A stretch of DNA of 64,000 bases from Nitrosomonas sp. (GTDB taxonomy: Bacteria > Pseudomonadota > Gammaproteobacteria > Burkholderiales > Nitrosomonadaceae), in NCBI GenBank assembly GCA_016721865.1, contig JADKHF010000008.1:96454-160453 (forward strand), given 5' to 3'. The notes under the pieces were generated by a model. That model did no database searches and was not told where the DNA came from. It saw only the letters and a program-made list of their open reading frames with translations. Positions 30,259 through 40,240 of the stretch are shown here, one piece after another; position 1 is the stretch's first letter, and each line of letters starts with the position of its first letter. The translations under genes were made by a program, and so were the position numbers.

Positions 30259-31203
30259 TCAGGCTTTAGGTAATGGAAACACAACCGATTCAACAACACC
30301 ACTTAATTCTTCTATCATCACATCTTCTCCGATTTGTTCGGCTCCGATTTGCTTGAGCCGGAATATCACTTGCTGCACCAGTATTTCCGGTGCCGAAGCG
30401 CCAGCCGTAATACCGATGATTTTCTTTCCAAGAAACCAATCTTCTTGCAATTGTTCGGCGCGATCTACCATATAGGCTTCCACATTGGCATTTCTTGCCA
30501 CTTCACATAACCGGTTAGAATTTGAACTATTGGGAGAACCTACTACAATGACCAAATCGCATTGATCCACCATTTTTTTAACTGCATCTTGACGATTCTG
30601 CGTAGCATAGCAAATATCATCTTTTTTTGGGCCGGTAATCATAGGAAATCGCCTCTTCAAGGCATCGACAATGCGCGCCGCATCATCAACTGACAAAGTG
30701 GTTTGTGTTACATAAGCCAAGTTAGCCTCGTCTTTAACTTTTAAAGCATCAACATCCGTTTCGGTCTCTACCAGATACATCCCTTTGTCTTCACCTTCAA
30801 TTTGTCCCATCGTTCCTTCAACTTCCGGATGACCCTGATGGCCGATCATGATGATTTCCTTGCCATCCTTGCGCATCTTGGCTACCTCCACATGAACCTT
30901 GGTAACCAGCGGACAAGTTGCATCAAATACCTTCAACTTGCGATCCGCAGCCTCTCGCCTTACAGCATGCGATACGCCATGCGCACTAAAAATCAGAATA
31001 CTATCCTGTGGTACTTCATCCAGATTCTCTACAAAAACAGCACCTTTTTTCTCAAGATTCTCAACCACAAAACGGTTATGCACAACTTCATGGCGCACAT
31101 AAATCGGCGCGCCATGCATTGTGAGCGCCCGTTCAACAATTTCTATGGCACGATCCACACCGGCACAAAAACCTCTGGGATTTGAGAGTAGTACTTTGAT
31201 CAT
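30259..31203 (-). CDS. ispH: 4-hydroxy-3-methylbut-2-enyl diphosphate reductase (IspH/LytB)
   Basis: 314 residues, last step of the MEP isoprenoid pathway, making IPP and DMAPP. The three [4Fe-4S] Cys are in GFCAGVDRA, DATCPLV and VVGSPNSSNS with the preceding CYATQNRQ. HEVVHN and GHQGHPEVEG are also typical. Intact and of normal length. Confidence 0.96.
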   Translation of the reverse strand: MIKVLLSNPRGFCAGVDRAIEIVERALTMHGAPIYVRHEVVHNRFVVENLEKKGAVFVENLDEVPQDSILIFSAHGVSHAVRREAADRKLKVFDATCPLVTKVHVEVAKMRKDGKEIIMIGHQGHPEVEGTMGQIEGEDKGMYLVETETDVDALKVKDEANLAYVTQTTLSVDDAARIVDALKRRFPMITGPKKDDICYATQNRQDAVKKMVDQCDLVIVVGSPNSSNSNRLCEVARNANVEAYMVDRAEQLQEDWFLGKKIIGITAGASAPEILVQQVIFRLKQIGAEQIGEDVMIEELSGVVESVVFPLPKA

Positions 31204-31232
31204 TTATTTATTCTCCAACAAGGGATATTTGC

Positions 31233-31401
31233 CTAGGAGCCTGTCGGACTTAAGGTCAATCTACTGCGCCAATGGGAAAATGGTTCATATTTCCTCAATT
31301 TTTCATTACATAGTCTCGCTATGCGCTTCAAAATTGCAGAAAATCTGCACTCGTTATCCCGCTTGGCTCGCTACGACTGCTTGAGTCTGGCAGGCTCCTA
31401 G
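31233..31401. repeat. MITE-like element with 22-bp terminal inverted repeats
   Basis: A 169-bp non-coding unit in the ispH/DAHP-synthase gap. The left end starts CTAGGAGCCTGTCGGACTTA; the reverse complement of the right end starts CTAGGAGCCTGCCAGACTCA. Over 22 bp, 19 positions match. The ends carry CTAG, so a TA target is possible. No open frame of note, so it would need a transposase supplied elsewhere. Confidence 0.65.
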
Positions 31402-31470
31402 ACCGAGTTCAGTGATAAGAGCATACCGCATTCAATATAACAAATCTCAGGCATTGAATTTTGACAGTGT

Positions 31471-32589
31471 TCATATCTCTCGATAGCGTTTTGTCAATGC
31501 GACACGTTTTTCATAAGCTTCCCGTGCAATCTGAATATCTTCCAGAAATTGCGGCAGCTCTTTCATTAGCAGTGCTTGTGGCCCATCGACCAATGCCTTA
31601 CCGGGTGCCGGATGAAAGTCGACCAATACCATATTAGCACCAGCTATGACGCCCTGCGCCGTTACATGCATAACGTCCAGAATACCATCTGGAGAGCTTG
31701 CGCGGGTACCCACTGAATGCGATGGATCAATACAAACCGGCATACGAGTCAACCGTTTGACAACAGGCACATGGGAAAAATCAACAAAGTTACGATGCGG
31801 GTCACCCATATTTGTTTTCATACCGCGCAATCCGAAAACCACTTTGCGATTTCCCTCCGAAGCCAGATACTCCGCAGCATTCAATGATTCGTCCAGAGTA
31901 ATGCCAAATCCTCGTTTAATCAGCACTGGAAAATTCTGCTGACGACCAACAATTTTCAGCAGCTCAAAGTTCTGTGTATTCCTTGTACCAATTTGCAGCA
32001 TAACACCAGTTGCATTACCCGTTTGATACAGCGCATTGCTTATTTCTTCCAAGTGGGATTCGTGCGTAATCTCCATCGCGATAACCTTTATGCCATACTT
32101 TCCTGCCACATCAAAAACATAAGGGAGGCAGGTTTTGCCATGCCCCTGAAATGAATAAGGACTGGTACGTGGCTTATAGGCACCCATTCGCGTACAAACC
32201 TGTCCATGGTCACGCAATGCCTTCATCATCATTTCAACATGCTCAATGGTATCAACTGCACACAATCCTGCGAACACATTCAGTGTATCCTGCCCAAAAC
32301 GGACACCGTTATAATCAAAATGTGTTGGGCGATCATCATTCTTGTGCCGTCCTAAAACACGATATTCCTCAGAAACCCGAACTACCCGGTCAACACAAGG
32401 AAGGGAGCTGACATCTTCAATAGATAATACTTTAGTGTTACCTATCAGATAGATCTCTGTCAGTGTTTGTTCAATACCCTCTTCAGTATGAACCCGCGTT
32501 GATATCCCTGAAAAATTGGCAAGATGCGCCAACAACTGTTTATATTCCGGACTATCAAGCCGGGTATTTGGAACAAGGATAAGAATCAT
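31471..32589 (-). CDS. aroF: 3-deoxy-7-phosphoheptulonate (DAHP) synthase
   Basis: 372 residues, first enzyme of the shikimate pathway. Residues 1-~80 form a ferredoxin-like regulatory domain (MILILVPNTRLDSPEYKQLL). The TIM barrel follows with FAGLCAVDT, KPRTSPYSFQGHG, IGTRNTQNFELL, LIKRG, CIDPSHSVG and LVDFHP, the metal and PEP sites of the type I-beta (KDO8P-synthase-like) class. The fused N-terminal domain suggests feedback control by an aromatic amino acid, which is known for this class. Intact; no neighbour in the pathway. Confidence 0.9.
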   Translation of the reverse strand: MILILVPNTRLDSPEYKQLLAHLANFSGISTRVHTEEGIEQTLTEIYLIGNTKVLSIEDVSSLPCVDRVVRVSEEYRVLGRHKNDDRPTHFDYNGVRFGQDTLNVFAGLCAVDTIEHVEMMMKALRDHGQVCTRMGAYKPRTSPYSFQGHGKTCLPYVFDVAGKYGIKVIAMEITHESHLEEISNALYQTGNATGVMLQIGTRNTQNFELLKIVGRQQNFPVLIKRGFGITLDESLNAAEYLASEGNRKVVFGLRGMKTNMGDPHRNFVDFSHVPVVKRLTRMPVCIDPSHSVGTRASSPDGILDVMHVTAQGVIAGANMVLVDFHPAPGKALVDGPQALLMKELPQFLEDIQIAREAYEKRVALTKRYREI

Positions 32590-32778
32590 AAAATAATTTC
32601 AAAAAGATAATGCTAATTCATTAGCATAAGATAAAATAGCTGACGATTCTAACCGAAAAAACCATTCGACACCATGACTCTAATAAACACTCAGCTATTC
32701 CCGCTCATACACAGATACAAGGAAAATAAAGCCATTCAGCGGTCTTTAAAAATAAGTTTTCGTAAACTTTTAACTAAA

Positions 32779-33379
32779 TTACAATATTATGGAAGCATAA
32801 ATTAAAGTGATAGGTGAGTATTATGCCGAAATATGCCTTTCGCGGGTATTTAAGCGCGCCCGGTTTAATCAAGGAAGTTCGCGCCTGTTTTGAAAGAATA
32901 GAAGACAATGGAAACGGCAAAGTATTCTCATTGAGTGATTGTTTGATGTCGGGATTTGCGGTTTTTAGCTTAAAGTATCCTTCATTATTGCAATTTGACC
33001 AAGGCAGGGAAGATGATTTGGTTCGGGCTAATTTGAAATCCTTGTATGGCATTGATCGCGCGCCATCGGATACTTATTTACGGGAACGACTGGATAATGT
33101 CTCCCCTGAGCTTTTGCGCCGGTCATTTAGGCGCATACTGCACCTGCTTCAGCGTGGCAAAGGGTTGGAGGGATTCGAATACCTGGATGGTTATTATCTT
33201 TTATCCATTGATGGAACGGGTTATTTTTCTTCTTCACAAGTGCATTGTGAACAATGCTGCCAGAAACATCACCGTGACGGTCGTATTAGATTTGAGAGGG
33301 ATTATATTTTTCCTGAACCAGTGGATCCTTCCTCAAAGTTGCATAATCAAAAAAACCTTTAGCACAATATAATTGTAAG
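32779..33379 (+). mobile_element. Remnant of a DDE insertion sequence
   Basis: Holds a truncated transposase gene. The left edge near 32779 (TTACAATATTAT) resembles the reverse complement of the right edge near 33379 (TTACAATTATATT), which may be degenerate terminal inverted repeats of an internally deleted element. The boundaries are approximate. Confidence 0.45.
32823..33362 (+). pseudogene. Transposase N-terminal fragment (IS4/ISNCY-like)
   Basis: 179 residues from ATG 32823 (AGGTGA upstream). FSLSDCLMSGFAVFSLKYPS and the first DDE Asp in LLSIDGTGYFSSSQVHCEQC mark the N-terminal half of a transposase of roughly twice this length. The tail after DYIFPEPVDPSSKLHNQ is likely out-of-frame or junction sequence. 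The fragment lacks the rest of the catalytic triad and should be inactive. Confidence 0.65.
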
Positions 33380-33438
33380 TCATCAACTTTACTCGAACTC
33401 CGCCCATGGAATCAAACTTACACAGCTATTCAACTAAT

Positions 33439-33459
33439 CATGTGACAATTTGTCACATG
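33439..33459. promoter_or_regulatory. 21-bp perfect palindrome upstream of regB (putative operator)
   Basis: Arms CATGTGACAA (33439-33448) and TTGTCACATG (33450-33459) around a single T. It lies 76 bp before the regB start. TGTGA and TCACA half-sites resemble CRP/FNR-family sites, but the spacer is 7 rather than 6, so another dimeric regulator, or autoregulation, is possible. No other copy was noticed in the window. Confidence 0.6.
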
Positions 33460-33534
33460 GCATTTCAAAAGAATTTAAGCTAATGTTCTACATTAGCTCG
33501 CAATTAAAAAGAAACTTTACGATATCCTCCCATA

Positions 33535-34803
33535 ATGTTTTGTGACCTCAGTCAATCACCTCTCAGTAAAAATTTACAACGTTTATTTTTGCTCCGGAAT
33601 ATTGCCATCATTGCTCAGTGTCTTACATTTGGGATAGTGTACTGGACTATCGATATTGTAATTCCATGGGAACAAATGATCACAGTTGTCGCATTACTCG
33701 CTCTGCTAAATCTATTGACATGGATACGGTTACACCGCAAATGGCCGATATCCCATACGGAGTTTTTTTTGCAATTACTGATAGATGTTTTTGCACTGAG
33801 TACTTTATTGTATTTCAGTGGCGGCTCGACCAATCCATTTATCTCATTATATCTATTGCCTCTGACAATCGCCGCCGCCACACTACCTTGGCGGTATACA
33901 TGGGTTATGGCTATCATCACGATTGCTTGTTATACGCTGCTATTATTCAATTATGTGCCATTACCGCACGAACATAGCAATCATCTCATTGAATTTGCCT
34001 TGCATGTATCAGGAATGTGGTTAGCGTTTGTATTAAGTACTGTAATCATTGCATGGTTCGTCGTTAAAATGAGCTCCTCGATTCGAGACCGGGATCGGGA
34101 TCTTGCTAAAGCGCGAGAGCAGGCATTACGCAATGAACAAATTATCGCTCTGGGAACACTGGCAGCCGGCGCAGCACACGAACTTGGCACACCGCTCTCA
34201 ACTATGGCTGTTGTGACCGGAGAATTACAGCAAGAATATAAAAACGATGTTGAATTCCAGAACAATATTCATATCCTGCGTGATCAGATTGTTCACTGCA
34301 AGCAAACTTTGACCCAATTACTGGCCAAAGCGGGTCAAGCCAGAACTGAGCACGGCAGCGAACTTCCTGTCGATGAATTTCTTAATCAAATTCTTGATAA
34401 ATGGAAGCTAATACGCCCATCTGTTAAATTTACTTATCAAAGTACAGGCACACAGCCTGTACCCAGAATTATGGATAATCAACTATTGAGCCAATCCATA
34501 CTCAACCTACTAAATAACGCTGCAGATGCCTCTACAAAATGTATAGAGATCGAAAGTCATTGGGAAAATCAGATGCTACATCTTGAAATTATTGATGATG
34601 GCGAAGGATTGTCTGCAGAAGCCATGCAACGTGCTGGCGAAGCTTTTTTTTCCAGTAAAACGCCCGGGCAAGGCTTTGGAATTGGCTTGTTTCTGGCGAA
34701 TGCAAATATTGAGCGATTTGGCGGCAGTGTTCGTTTGTTTAATCTGGAAAGTGGTGGGGCCTGCACACAGGTTGTTTTGCCGCTATTAGAACCAATATCA
34801 TGA
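33535..34803 (+). CDS. regB: Redox sensor histidine kinase RegB/PrrB
   Basis: 422 residues. Up to six N-terminal membrane helices hold the quinone-sensing motif GGSTNPF at 96-102. The H-box is AAGAAHELGTP with phospho-acceptor His215, and a Cys at 255 (IVHCKQTL) is at the expected place of the redox-active Cys. The ATPase domain follows (NLLNNAADAS, DDGEGLS, FGIGLFLANANIERFGG). RegB senses the electron-transport state and phosphorylates RegA. The stop overlaps regA by 4 nt. Confidence 0.93.
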   Translation: MFCDLSQSPLSKNLQRLFLLRNIAIIAQCLTFGIVYWTIDIVIPWEQMITVVALLALLNLLTWIRLHRKWPISHTEFFLQLLIDVFALSTLLYFSGGSTNPFISLYLLPLTIAAATLPWRYTWVMAIITIACYTLLLFNYVPLPHEHSNHLIEFALHVSGMWLAFVLSTVIIAWFVVKMSSSIRDRDRDLAKAREQALRNEQIIALGTLAAGAAHELGTPLSTMAVVTGELQQEYKNDVEFQNNIHILRDQIVHCKQTLTQLLAKAGQARTEHGSELPVDEFLNQILDKWKLIRPSVKFTYQSTGTQPVPRIMDNQLLSQSILNLLNNAADASTKCIEIESHWENQMLHLEIIDDGEGLSAEAMQRAGEAFFSSKTPGQGFGIGLFLANANIERFGGSVRLFNLESGGACTQVVLPLLEPIS

Positions 34804-35360
34804 TCAAGCCTTCATTAACCGACAACAGCGAATACCCCAGTTTATTCATTGTCGATGACGATAAAGTTTTTTGTGATGTTCTGGCAAAAGCGATGGCAAA
34901 GCGTGGCTTCAGCGTAACGTGCGCATCTACTATTGAAGATGCATTAATTCTGGCTGAAGCTTCAACACCTGAATATGCAATTGTTGATCTGAAATTATCC
35001 AGTGAATCCGGATTGGTACTGGTTGAGAAATTGAAAACCTTGGATCCCGGTACCCGCATTGTCATGTTGACGGGGTATGCAAGTATCGCTACAGCGGTTG
35101 AAGCCATCAAACTGGGCGCCATGCATTACCTTGCAAAGCCAGTCGATGCCGATGACATTATGGCTGCATTTGAACGTACAGTTGGCGAATCGAATATACC
35201 CATCAGCGCAAATCCATTATCGGTAGGACGATTCGAATGGGAATATATTCAGCGCATCCTCGCCGAGAATGATAATAATATATCGGTCACTGCAAGAATA
35301 TTAAATATGCATCGCCGCACATTACAGCGCAAGCTTGCAAAAAAACCGCTGCGTGAATAA
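34800..35360 (+). CDS. regA: Redox response regulator RegA/PrrA
   Basis: 186 residues. The receiver domain has the acidic pocket at FIVDDDK, phospho-acceptor Asp63 in AIVDLKLSSESG and the conserved Lys in LAKPVDADD. The Fis-type helix-turn-helix ILNMHRRTLQRKLAKK closes the protein. It regulates carbon fixation, respiration and nitrogen genes in relatives. Coupled to regB by the ATGA overlap at 34800. Confidence 0.94.
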   Translation: MIKPSLTDNSEYPSLFIVDDDKVFCDVLAKAMAKRGFSVTCASTIEDALILAEASTPEYAIVDLKLSSESGLVLVEKLKTLDPGTRIVMLTGYASIATAVEAIKLGAMHYLAKPVDADDIMAAFERTVGESNIPISANPLSVGRFEWEYIQRILAENDNNISVTARILNMHRRTLQRKLAKKPLRE

Positions 35361-35371
35361 ATCAGAAAATC

Positions 35372-36463
35372 CTATTGAAACCTTGCAATTACACGAATAT
35401 CTTGTCCAATCATGCGCACATCCTGAATTCTAAGCACTTTCTTTTGTCCAAGATTTGTCAATTCAGGCAACTGCACCATCCCCTGTGCATCGTTACCAAG
35501 CAGATGCGGTGCAAGAAAAATAATCATCTCATTAACTAATCCGGCTTCAACCAAAGCGCCATTCAGTCCACACCCAGCTTCCACCAATACTTCATTCATT
35601 CCAAGATCTGCCAGCATCGTCATCATTTTCCCCAGATCAACTCTGCTTCCGGCGCTGGGCAAAACAATGACCCGGACACCCATCTTAAGCAGCGCAGCAT
35701 TCTTTTCTGGATTGCCATCATTAGCGGTGAAGATAAATATTTCTCCTTCACCTTGTAGTAATTTCGCATCTAATGGAATAGCTAACTTACTGTCCACGAT
35801 AATTTTTTTTGGTTGGCGGCGTGTTTCGATGTGACGCACTGTTAATTGAGGATTATCGGATTTTACAGTACCGATACCTGTCATGATAGCGCATGAACGT
35901 GCCCGCCATCGGTGTCCATCATGTCGCGCAGCTTCACCGGTAATCCATTGACTAACACCATTATTCAACGCTGTCTTGCCATCCAGGCTTGTGGCAGCTT
36001 TTAATCTGACCCATGGTTTCTTATGCACCATACGAGTGACAAAACCCAAATTCAGCGCACGCGCTTCTGCTTCTAATAAGCCGGCCTGTACTGCAATACC
36101 GGCCTCTTTCAATAATGCTTTGCCACGACCTGATACAATCGGGTTAGGATCTTCCATGGCGATAATAACCTTGGCAATTCCTGCACCAATCAGAGCATTA
36201 ACACATGGTGGTGTGCGTCCATAATGACTACAAGGTTCCAGTGTGACATAGGCTGTTGCGCCTTGTGCTGCTTTGCCAGCATCATTTAATGCATTAATTT
36301 CCGCATGCGGTTGCCCAGCTCTTTCATGCCAACCACTCCCAATTATCTGTTCATTATGGGTGATCACACAACCAACACGCGGATTTGGCGCTGTACCGTA
36401 AAGCCCCTTCTCAGCTAACCGCAGCGCGTACGACATGAAAGCATAATCGGCGGGAGAGAACAT
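35372..36463 (-). CDS. ribD: Riboflavin biosynthesis bifunctional deaminase/reductase RibD
   Basis: 363 residues. The N-terminal deaminase has the zinc site HAEINAL and PCSHYGRTPPC; the C-terminal reductase starts at KPWVRLKAATSLDGKTAL with NPQLTVRH and EAGCGLNGALVEAGLVNE. It makes 5-amino-6-ribitylamino-uracil phosphate. Downstream of nrdR and glyA on the same strand, an order common in proteobacteria (glyA-nrdR-ribD). Intact. Confidence 0.95.
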   Translation of the reverse strand: MFSPADYAFMSYALRLAEKGLYGTAPNPRVGCVITHNEQIIGSGWHERAGQPHAEINALNDAGKAAQGATAYVTLEPCSHYGRTPPCVNALIGAGIAKVIIAMEDPNPIVSGRGKALLKEAGIAVQAGLLEAEARALNLGFVTRMVHKKPWVRLKAATSLDGKTALNNGVSQWITGEAARHDGHRWRARSCAIMTGIGTVKSDNPQLTVRHIETRRQPKKIIVDSKLAIPLDAKLLQGEGEIFIFTANDGNPEKNAALLKMGVRVIVLPSAGSRVDLGKMMTMLADLGMNEVLVEAGCGLNGALVEAGLVNEMIIFLAPHLLGNDAQGMVQLPELTNLGQKKVLRIQDVRMIGQDIRVIARFQ

Positions 36464-36558
36464 CTAAGGGATTGTGATATGCAATTGCTATTGATCGGGT
36501 TAACAAGTAACCAGTAAAATAATCATCAGGCTATTTTAAGTTGCATTCCTCGATGCAG

Positions 36559-37016
36559 CTACTTACTTGGTTTTTGTACTTCTTTGATCGCATCACGAAA
36601 ATCATCCACGTCCTGAAAGCTTTTATAAACGGATGCAAATCGAATATAGGCTACTTGATCGAGCTTATAAAGTTCTTGCATCACACTTTCACCAATACTA
36701 CGTGACGAAACTTCGCGCTCCCCGTACTTAAAAACTTTTGCACAATACGGTCGATCGCAGCATCCACATAGCTTGTAGGAACAGGGCGCTTATGGAGTGC
36801 GCGTTTAAATCCCGTCAACAGCTTGTTTCGATCAAACTCAGCCCGACTGCCATCATGCTTTACAACTTGGGGCAAACGTAATTCAACTGTCTCGTATGTC
36901 GTAAAACGTTTGTCGCAAGCCTGACAACGCCGTCGCCGTCGTATTTTTTGACCATCCTCACTTACCCGAGAATCAATCACACTGGTGTCATCTGCGCAAC
37001 AAAAAGGACATTTCAT
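36559..37016 (-). CDS. nrdR: Transcriptional repressor NrdR (frameshifted)
   Basis: About 152 residues when joined. Zinc ribbon MKCPFCCADDTSVIDSR with CQACDKRF, then the ATP-cone (LRLPQVVKHDGSRAEFDRNK). The frame breaks at the C4 run 36720-36723: with one more base the sequence reads GEREVSSRSIGESVMQELYK and ends at 36559, the usual NrdR length. NrdR represses ribonucleotide reductase genes in response to dATP/ATP. It lies between glyA and ribD. Confidence 0.92.
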
Positions 37017-37083
37017 ACTACACTAAGCCAGCAGCATCAGACTGAGCAGATCATATTTTTAAGATCTGCTCAATTTGATAAAG

Positions 37084-38331
37084 CTATTCATAAACCGGAA
37101 ATTTGGCACACAATTGCTTCGCTTCGGTGGCCACACGTGACAAAACTGCCGAGTCCTCAGGTGCAGCAAGCACATCAGCAATCAGATTGGCTAATTTCTC
37201 CGCTTCCAACTCTTTAAAACCCCGTGTGGTTATTGCCGGTGAACCAATTCGAATACCACTGGTTACAAATGGTTTTTGCGGATCATTGGGAGTGGCATTT
37301 TTGTTAACCGTAATATGTGCCAATTCAAGCGCTTCTTCTGCCTTCTTACCAGTAAGGTTCATCGCACGCAAATCAACCAGAAACATATGACAGTCTGTTT
37401 GACCCGACACAATTCGCAAACCGCGACTGATCAGCACTTTTGCCATTACACGAGCGTTCTCAATGACTTGCTCCTGATAATCCTTAAATTCTTTACTGGC
37501 AGCTTCCTTAAATGCAACCGCTTTGGCCGCAATCACATGCATCAATGGGCCACCCTGAGTTTGTGGGAAAATAGCAGAATTCAATGCCTTCTCGTGTTCA
37601 GGTTTGGCCATAATAATACCGCCACGCGGACCGCGCAGTGTTTTATGCGTAGTGCTTGTAACAAAATCCGCAATGCCAACCGGATTAGGATAAAAGCCAG
37701 CAGCCACCAATCCGGCATAATGAGCCATATCTACGAACAGATAGGCATCCACAGAATCGGCAATTTTGCGAAAACGTTTCCAATCAATAACTCGTGCATA
37801 AGACGAAGCGCCCGCAACAATCATTTTTGGCTTATGTTCATGAGCTAATTGCTCAACTTGATCATAATCAAGCAACTCAGTTTCCGGATGCAAGCCGTAA
37901 GAAATCGAATTAAAAATCTTTCCACTCATACTAACGCTAGAACCATGCGTTAAGTGCCCACCGTGCGCTAGCGACATGCCCAGCAGGGTATCGCCAGGCT
38001 TTAGCACTGATAGATAGACTGCTGCATTGGCTTGCGAACCTGAATGCGGCTGTACATTGACATATTCAGCACCAAAGAGTGCTTTTAATCGATCAATAGC
38101 CAGTTGTTCCACCTGATCAGCGTACATACAACCGCCATAATAGCGTTTGGCCGGATAGCCTTCGGCATATTTATTGGTTAGAACAGAACCCTGAGCCTGC
38201 ATAACTGCGGGACTTGCATAATTTTCCGATGCGATTAATTCAATATATTCTTCCTGGCGCTGTATCTCGCCTTTAATCGCTTGCCATACTTCTGGGTCGA
38301 CATTTTCTATAGTTTGTTTCTGCGAAAACAT
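37084..38331 (-). CDS. glyA: Serine hydroxymethyltransferase
   Basis: 415 residues, PLP enzyme converting serine and tetrahydrofolate to glycine and methylene-THF. Motifs: LIASENYASPAV, NVQPHSGSQANAAVY, DMAHYAGLVAAG and the PLP-Lys in VTSTTHKTLRGPRGG. Intact. First of the glyA-nrdR-ribD group. Confidence 0.97.
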   Translation of the reverse strand: MFSQKQTIENVDPEVWQAIKGEIQRQEEYIELIASENYASPAVMQAQGSVLTNKYAEGYPAKRYYGGCMYADQVEQLAIDRLKALFGAEYVNVQPHSGSQANAAVYLSVLKPGDTLLGMSLAHGGHLTHGSSVSMSGKIFNSISYGLHPETELLDYDQVEQLAHEHKPKMIVAGASSYARVIDWKRFRKIADSVDAYLFVDMAHYAGLVAAGFYPNPVGIADFVTSTTHKTLRGPRGGIIMAKPEHEKALNSAIFPQTQGGPLMHVIAAKAVAFKEAASKEFKDYQEQVIENARVMAKVLISRGLRIVSGQTDCHMFLVDLRAMNLTGKKAEEALELAHITVNKNATPNDPQKPFVTSGIRIGSPAITTRGFKELEAEKLANLIADVLAAPEDSAVLSRVATEAKQLCAKFPVYE

Positions 38332-38607
38332 GGTGATACCAATCCTTTGAAATATTTTTAAACCGAGAAAATACGTATATTACCATTACCTGTCGAAACG
38401 CAGATAGCTGATCACAAGCAGTAGAATAAAAAAGAGAAGAATTTATCTTAATTGCAAGTAATCTTCATCAGTGATTTTAGATCAATTTTTAGTTTTGTCG
38501 AGGATTCTTTTACTTTCACAACTTACGATTCACCGAGGTCTTACCATAAGGAGCGCTACAGATAGCTTTATTGACTTTTCAGTCATATCGAAGGGTACTT
38601 CAACTGA

Positions 38608-40240
38608 GAGGCTGTGAAAAAACCATTTGTGCACTGGCTTCAACTGACCAGTAGCAGGTAAAATAACGGAAACGAGCCATTTAATTTGTTCCTGCCATGA
38701 CAACGTCATCAATCCCTGATTTATTTCCTGAAGACCTCAACATGATCATTAATCCCAGGCCCTTGGCTAAACCCTTGGTTGCAGTCGTAGCGCGGGTACT
38801 GATGCCGAATCGGTTGCAAGTGGAATTACGACCGAGCGATCTGGAATCGTTGTTACCGGAAGATCATCGGGCCAGGATCGTATGGGCGTATGTAGAGCAG
38901 GCTGACTTGAGCGGAATCTATGCTGGAATCAAGGCAGTGGAAGGTGGCAGTGGCAGAACACCGATTGCACCGGAAATTTTGTTTTCGTTGTGGTTGTATG
39001 CCACTGTTGAGGGAGTGGGCAGTGCACGGACGATTGCGAGGCTAACCGAGGCGCATGATGCCTATCGGTGGATTTGCGGAGGAGTACAGGTCAACCATCA
39101 CACACTGTCGGATTTTCGGGGGGGGAGCATGAAGCGGAGTTTGATGGCTTACTTACAGACAGTGTGGCGGCCTTGTTGGCGGTGAAAGCGGTCGAGCTCA
39201 AGCGGGTAGCACAGGATGGCATGCGGGTAAGGGCGAGTGCGGGAGCATCATCATTCCGGCGCCGGGGGACGCTGGAGCGCTGCCTGGAAGAAGCGCGCAC
39301 GCAGATAGAGACCTTAAAGCGGCAAGTTGAAGACGATCCTGGAGTCATGACGCGTCGGCAACAAGCAGCTCGGGAGCGTGCTCAACGAGAGCGACAAGAA
39401 CGGATCGAACAAGCGCTGCAGCACTTGCCGGAATTGGAAAAGCTCAGGAAAAGCAAGGCAAGAAAACGGAAGACGCGCGGGCATCGACCACCGATGCCGA
39501 GGCCACGGTCATGAAGATGGGTGATGGCGGGTTTCGCCCAGCTTACAACGCGCAATATGCCACCGATACCGAAACTCAAGTCATCGTGGGAGTCGAGGTG
39601 AGCACGGCAGGTAGTGACATGGGGCAACTGGTGCCAATGATCGATCAAGTTAATGAACGCTACAGCAAAAACCCGCAGCAGTGGCTGGTCGATGGTGGCT
39701 ATCCAGCCCATAATCAACTGGATCAAGCAGAAACGAAGACCTGCGTTTACGCGCCCATACCAAAATCGAGAGACGATGCCAGTGACCCCTGTCAACCGAA
39801 ACCCGGGGATAGTCAAGCGGTAAGAGATTGGCGCCAGCGCATGGGAACAGACGAAGCCAGGAAAGTATACAAGGAGCGAGCCGCAACCGCCGAATGTGTC
39901 AATGCACTAGCCAGGGAACGCGGACTAACCCGGCTGAGAGTACGTGGCAGAACCAAGGTGCGGGGCGTATTGTTACTCCATGCGCTAGCGCACAACTTGA
40001 TGCGAACCTTTGCCTTAGCGCCCGAATTGCTCGGATTTGGCACCCAACACAGTCCATTTCGTTAGTGGCTGGCGGGCAAAGGGAGCAGAATAATCGCAGA
40101 ATCAGGGGGAAAGCGGCTGGCTTGACGCTCTTTTGAAAGACAGGGTGTCAATCTGATGTATCCCATGGAAAATCGTGTCGGCTCAATGCCGTCTTCGCCA
40201 GAATGCTACCCCTCGCAAAAATCGATTTTTTCACAGCCTC
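38608..40240 (+). mobile_element. IS1182-like insertion sequence, full-length copy
   Basis: 1633 bp with inverted ends GAGGCTGTGAAAAAA and a TGA duplication on each side (38605-38607 and 40241-40243). Its relative at 14588-15523 is flanked by TCA, so both targets fit TNA. The transposase gene is in three pieces, so the copy is probably inactive as written. Confidence 0.85.
38697..40065 (+). CDS. IS1182 family transposase (two frame breaks)
   Basis: The N-terminal DUF772-type domain (ARVLMPNRLQVELRPSDLES, GRTPIAPEILFSLWLYATVE) ends at a G8 run (39118-39125). A coiled middle part (LERCLEEARTQIETLKRQ, LQHLPELEKLRKSK) continues in a second frame, and the DDE C-terminus (GGFRPAYNAQYATDTETQVI, VDGGYPAHNQLD, LLLHALAHNLMRTF) in a third after ~39505. 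The deleted copy has only four bases at the G-run position. Length when joined is about 455 residues, normal for the family. Confidence 0.85.

Noticed and set aside
31121..31384. 87-codon open frame over ispH 5' end and the MITE
   Set aside because: It is antisense to ispH and reads into non-coding repeat.
33168..33185. GGATTCGAATACC resembling a tRNA T-loop
   Set aside because: It lies inside the transposase reading frame and no acceptor stem or anticodon arm surrounds it.
33441..33457. Canonical CRP site (TGTGA-N6-TCACA)
   Set aside because: The spacer is 7 bases, so I report only a palindrome and not a CRP site.
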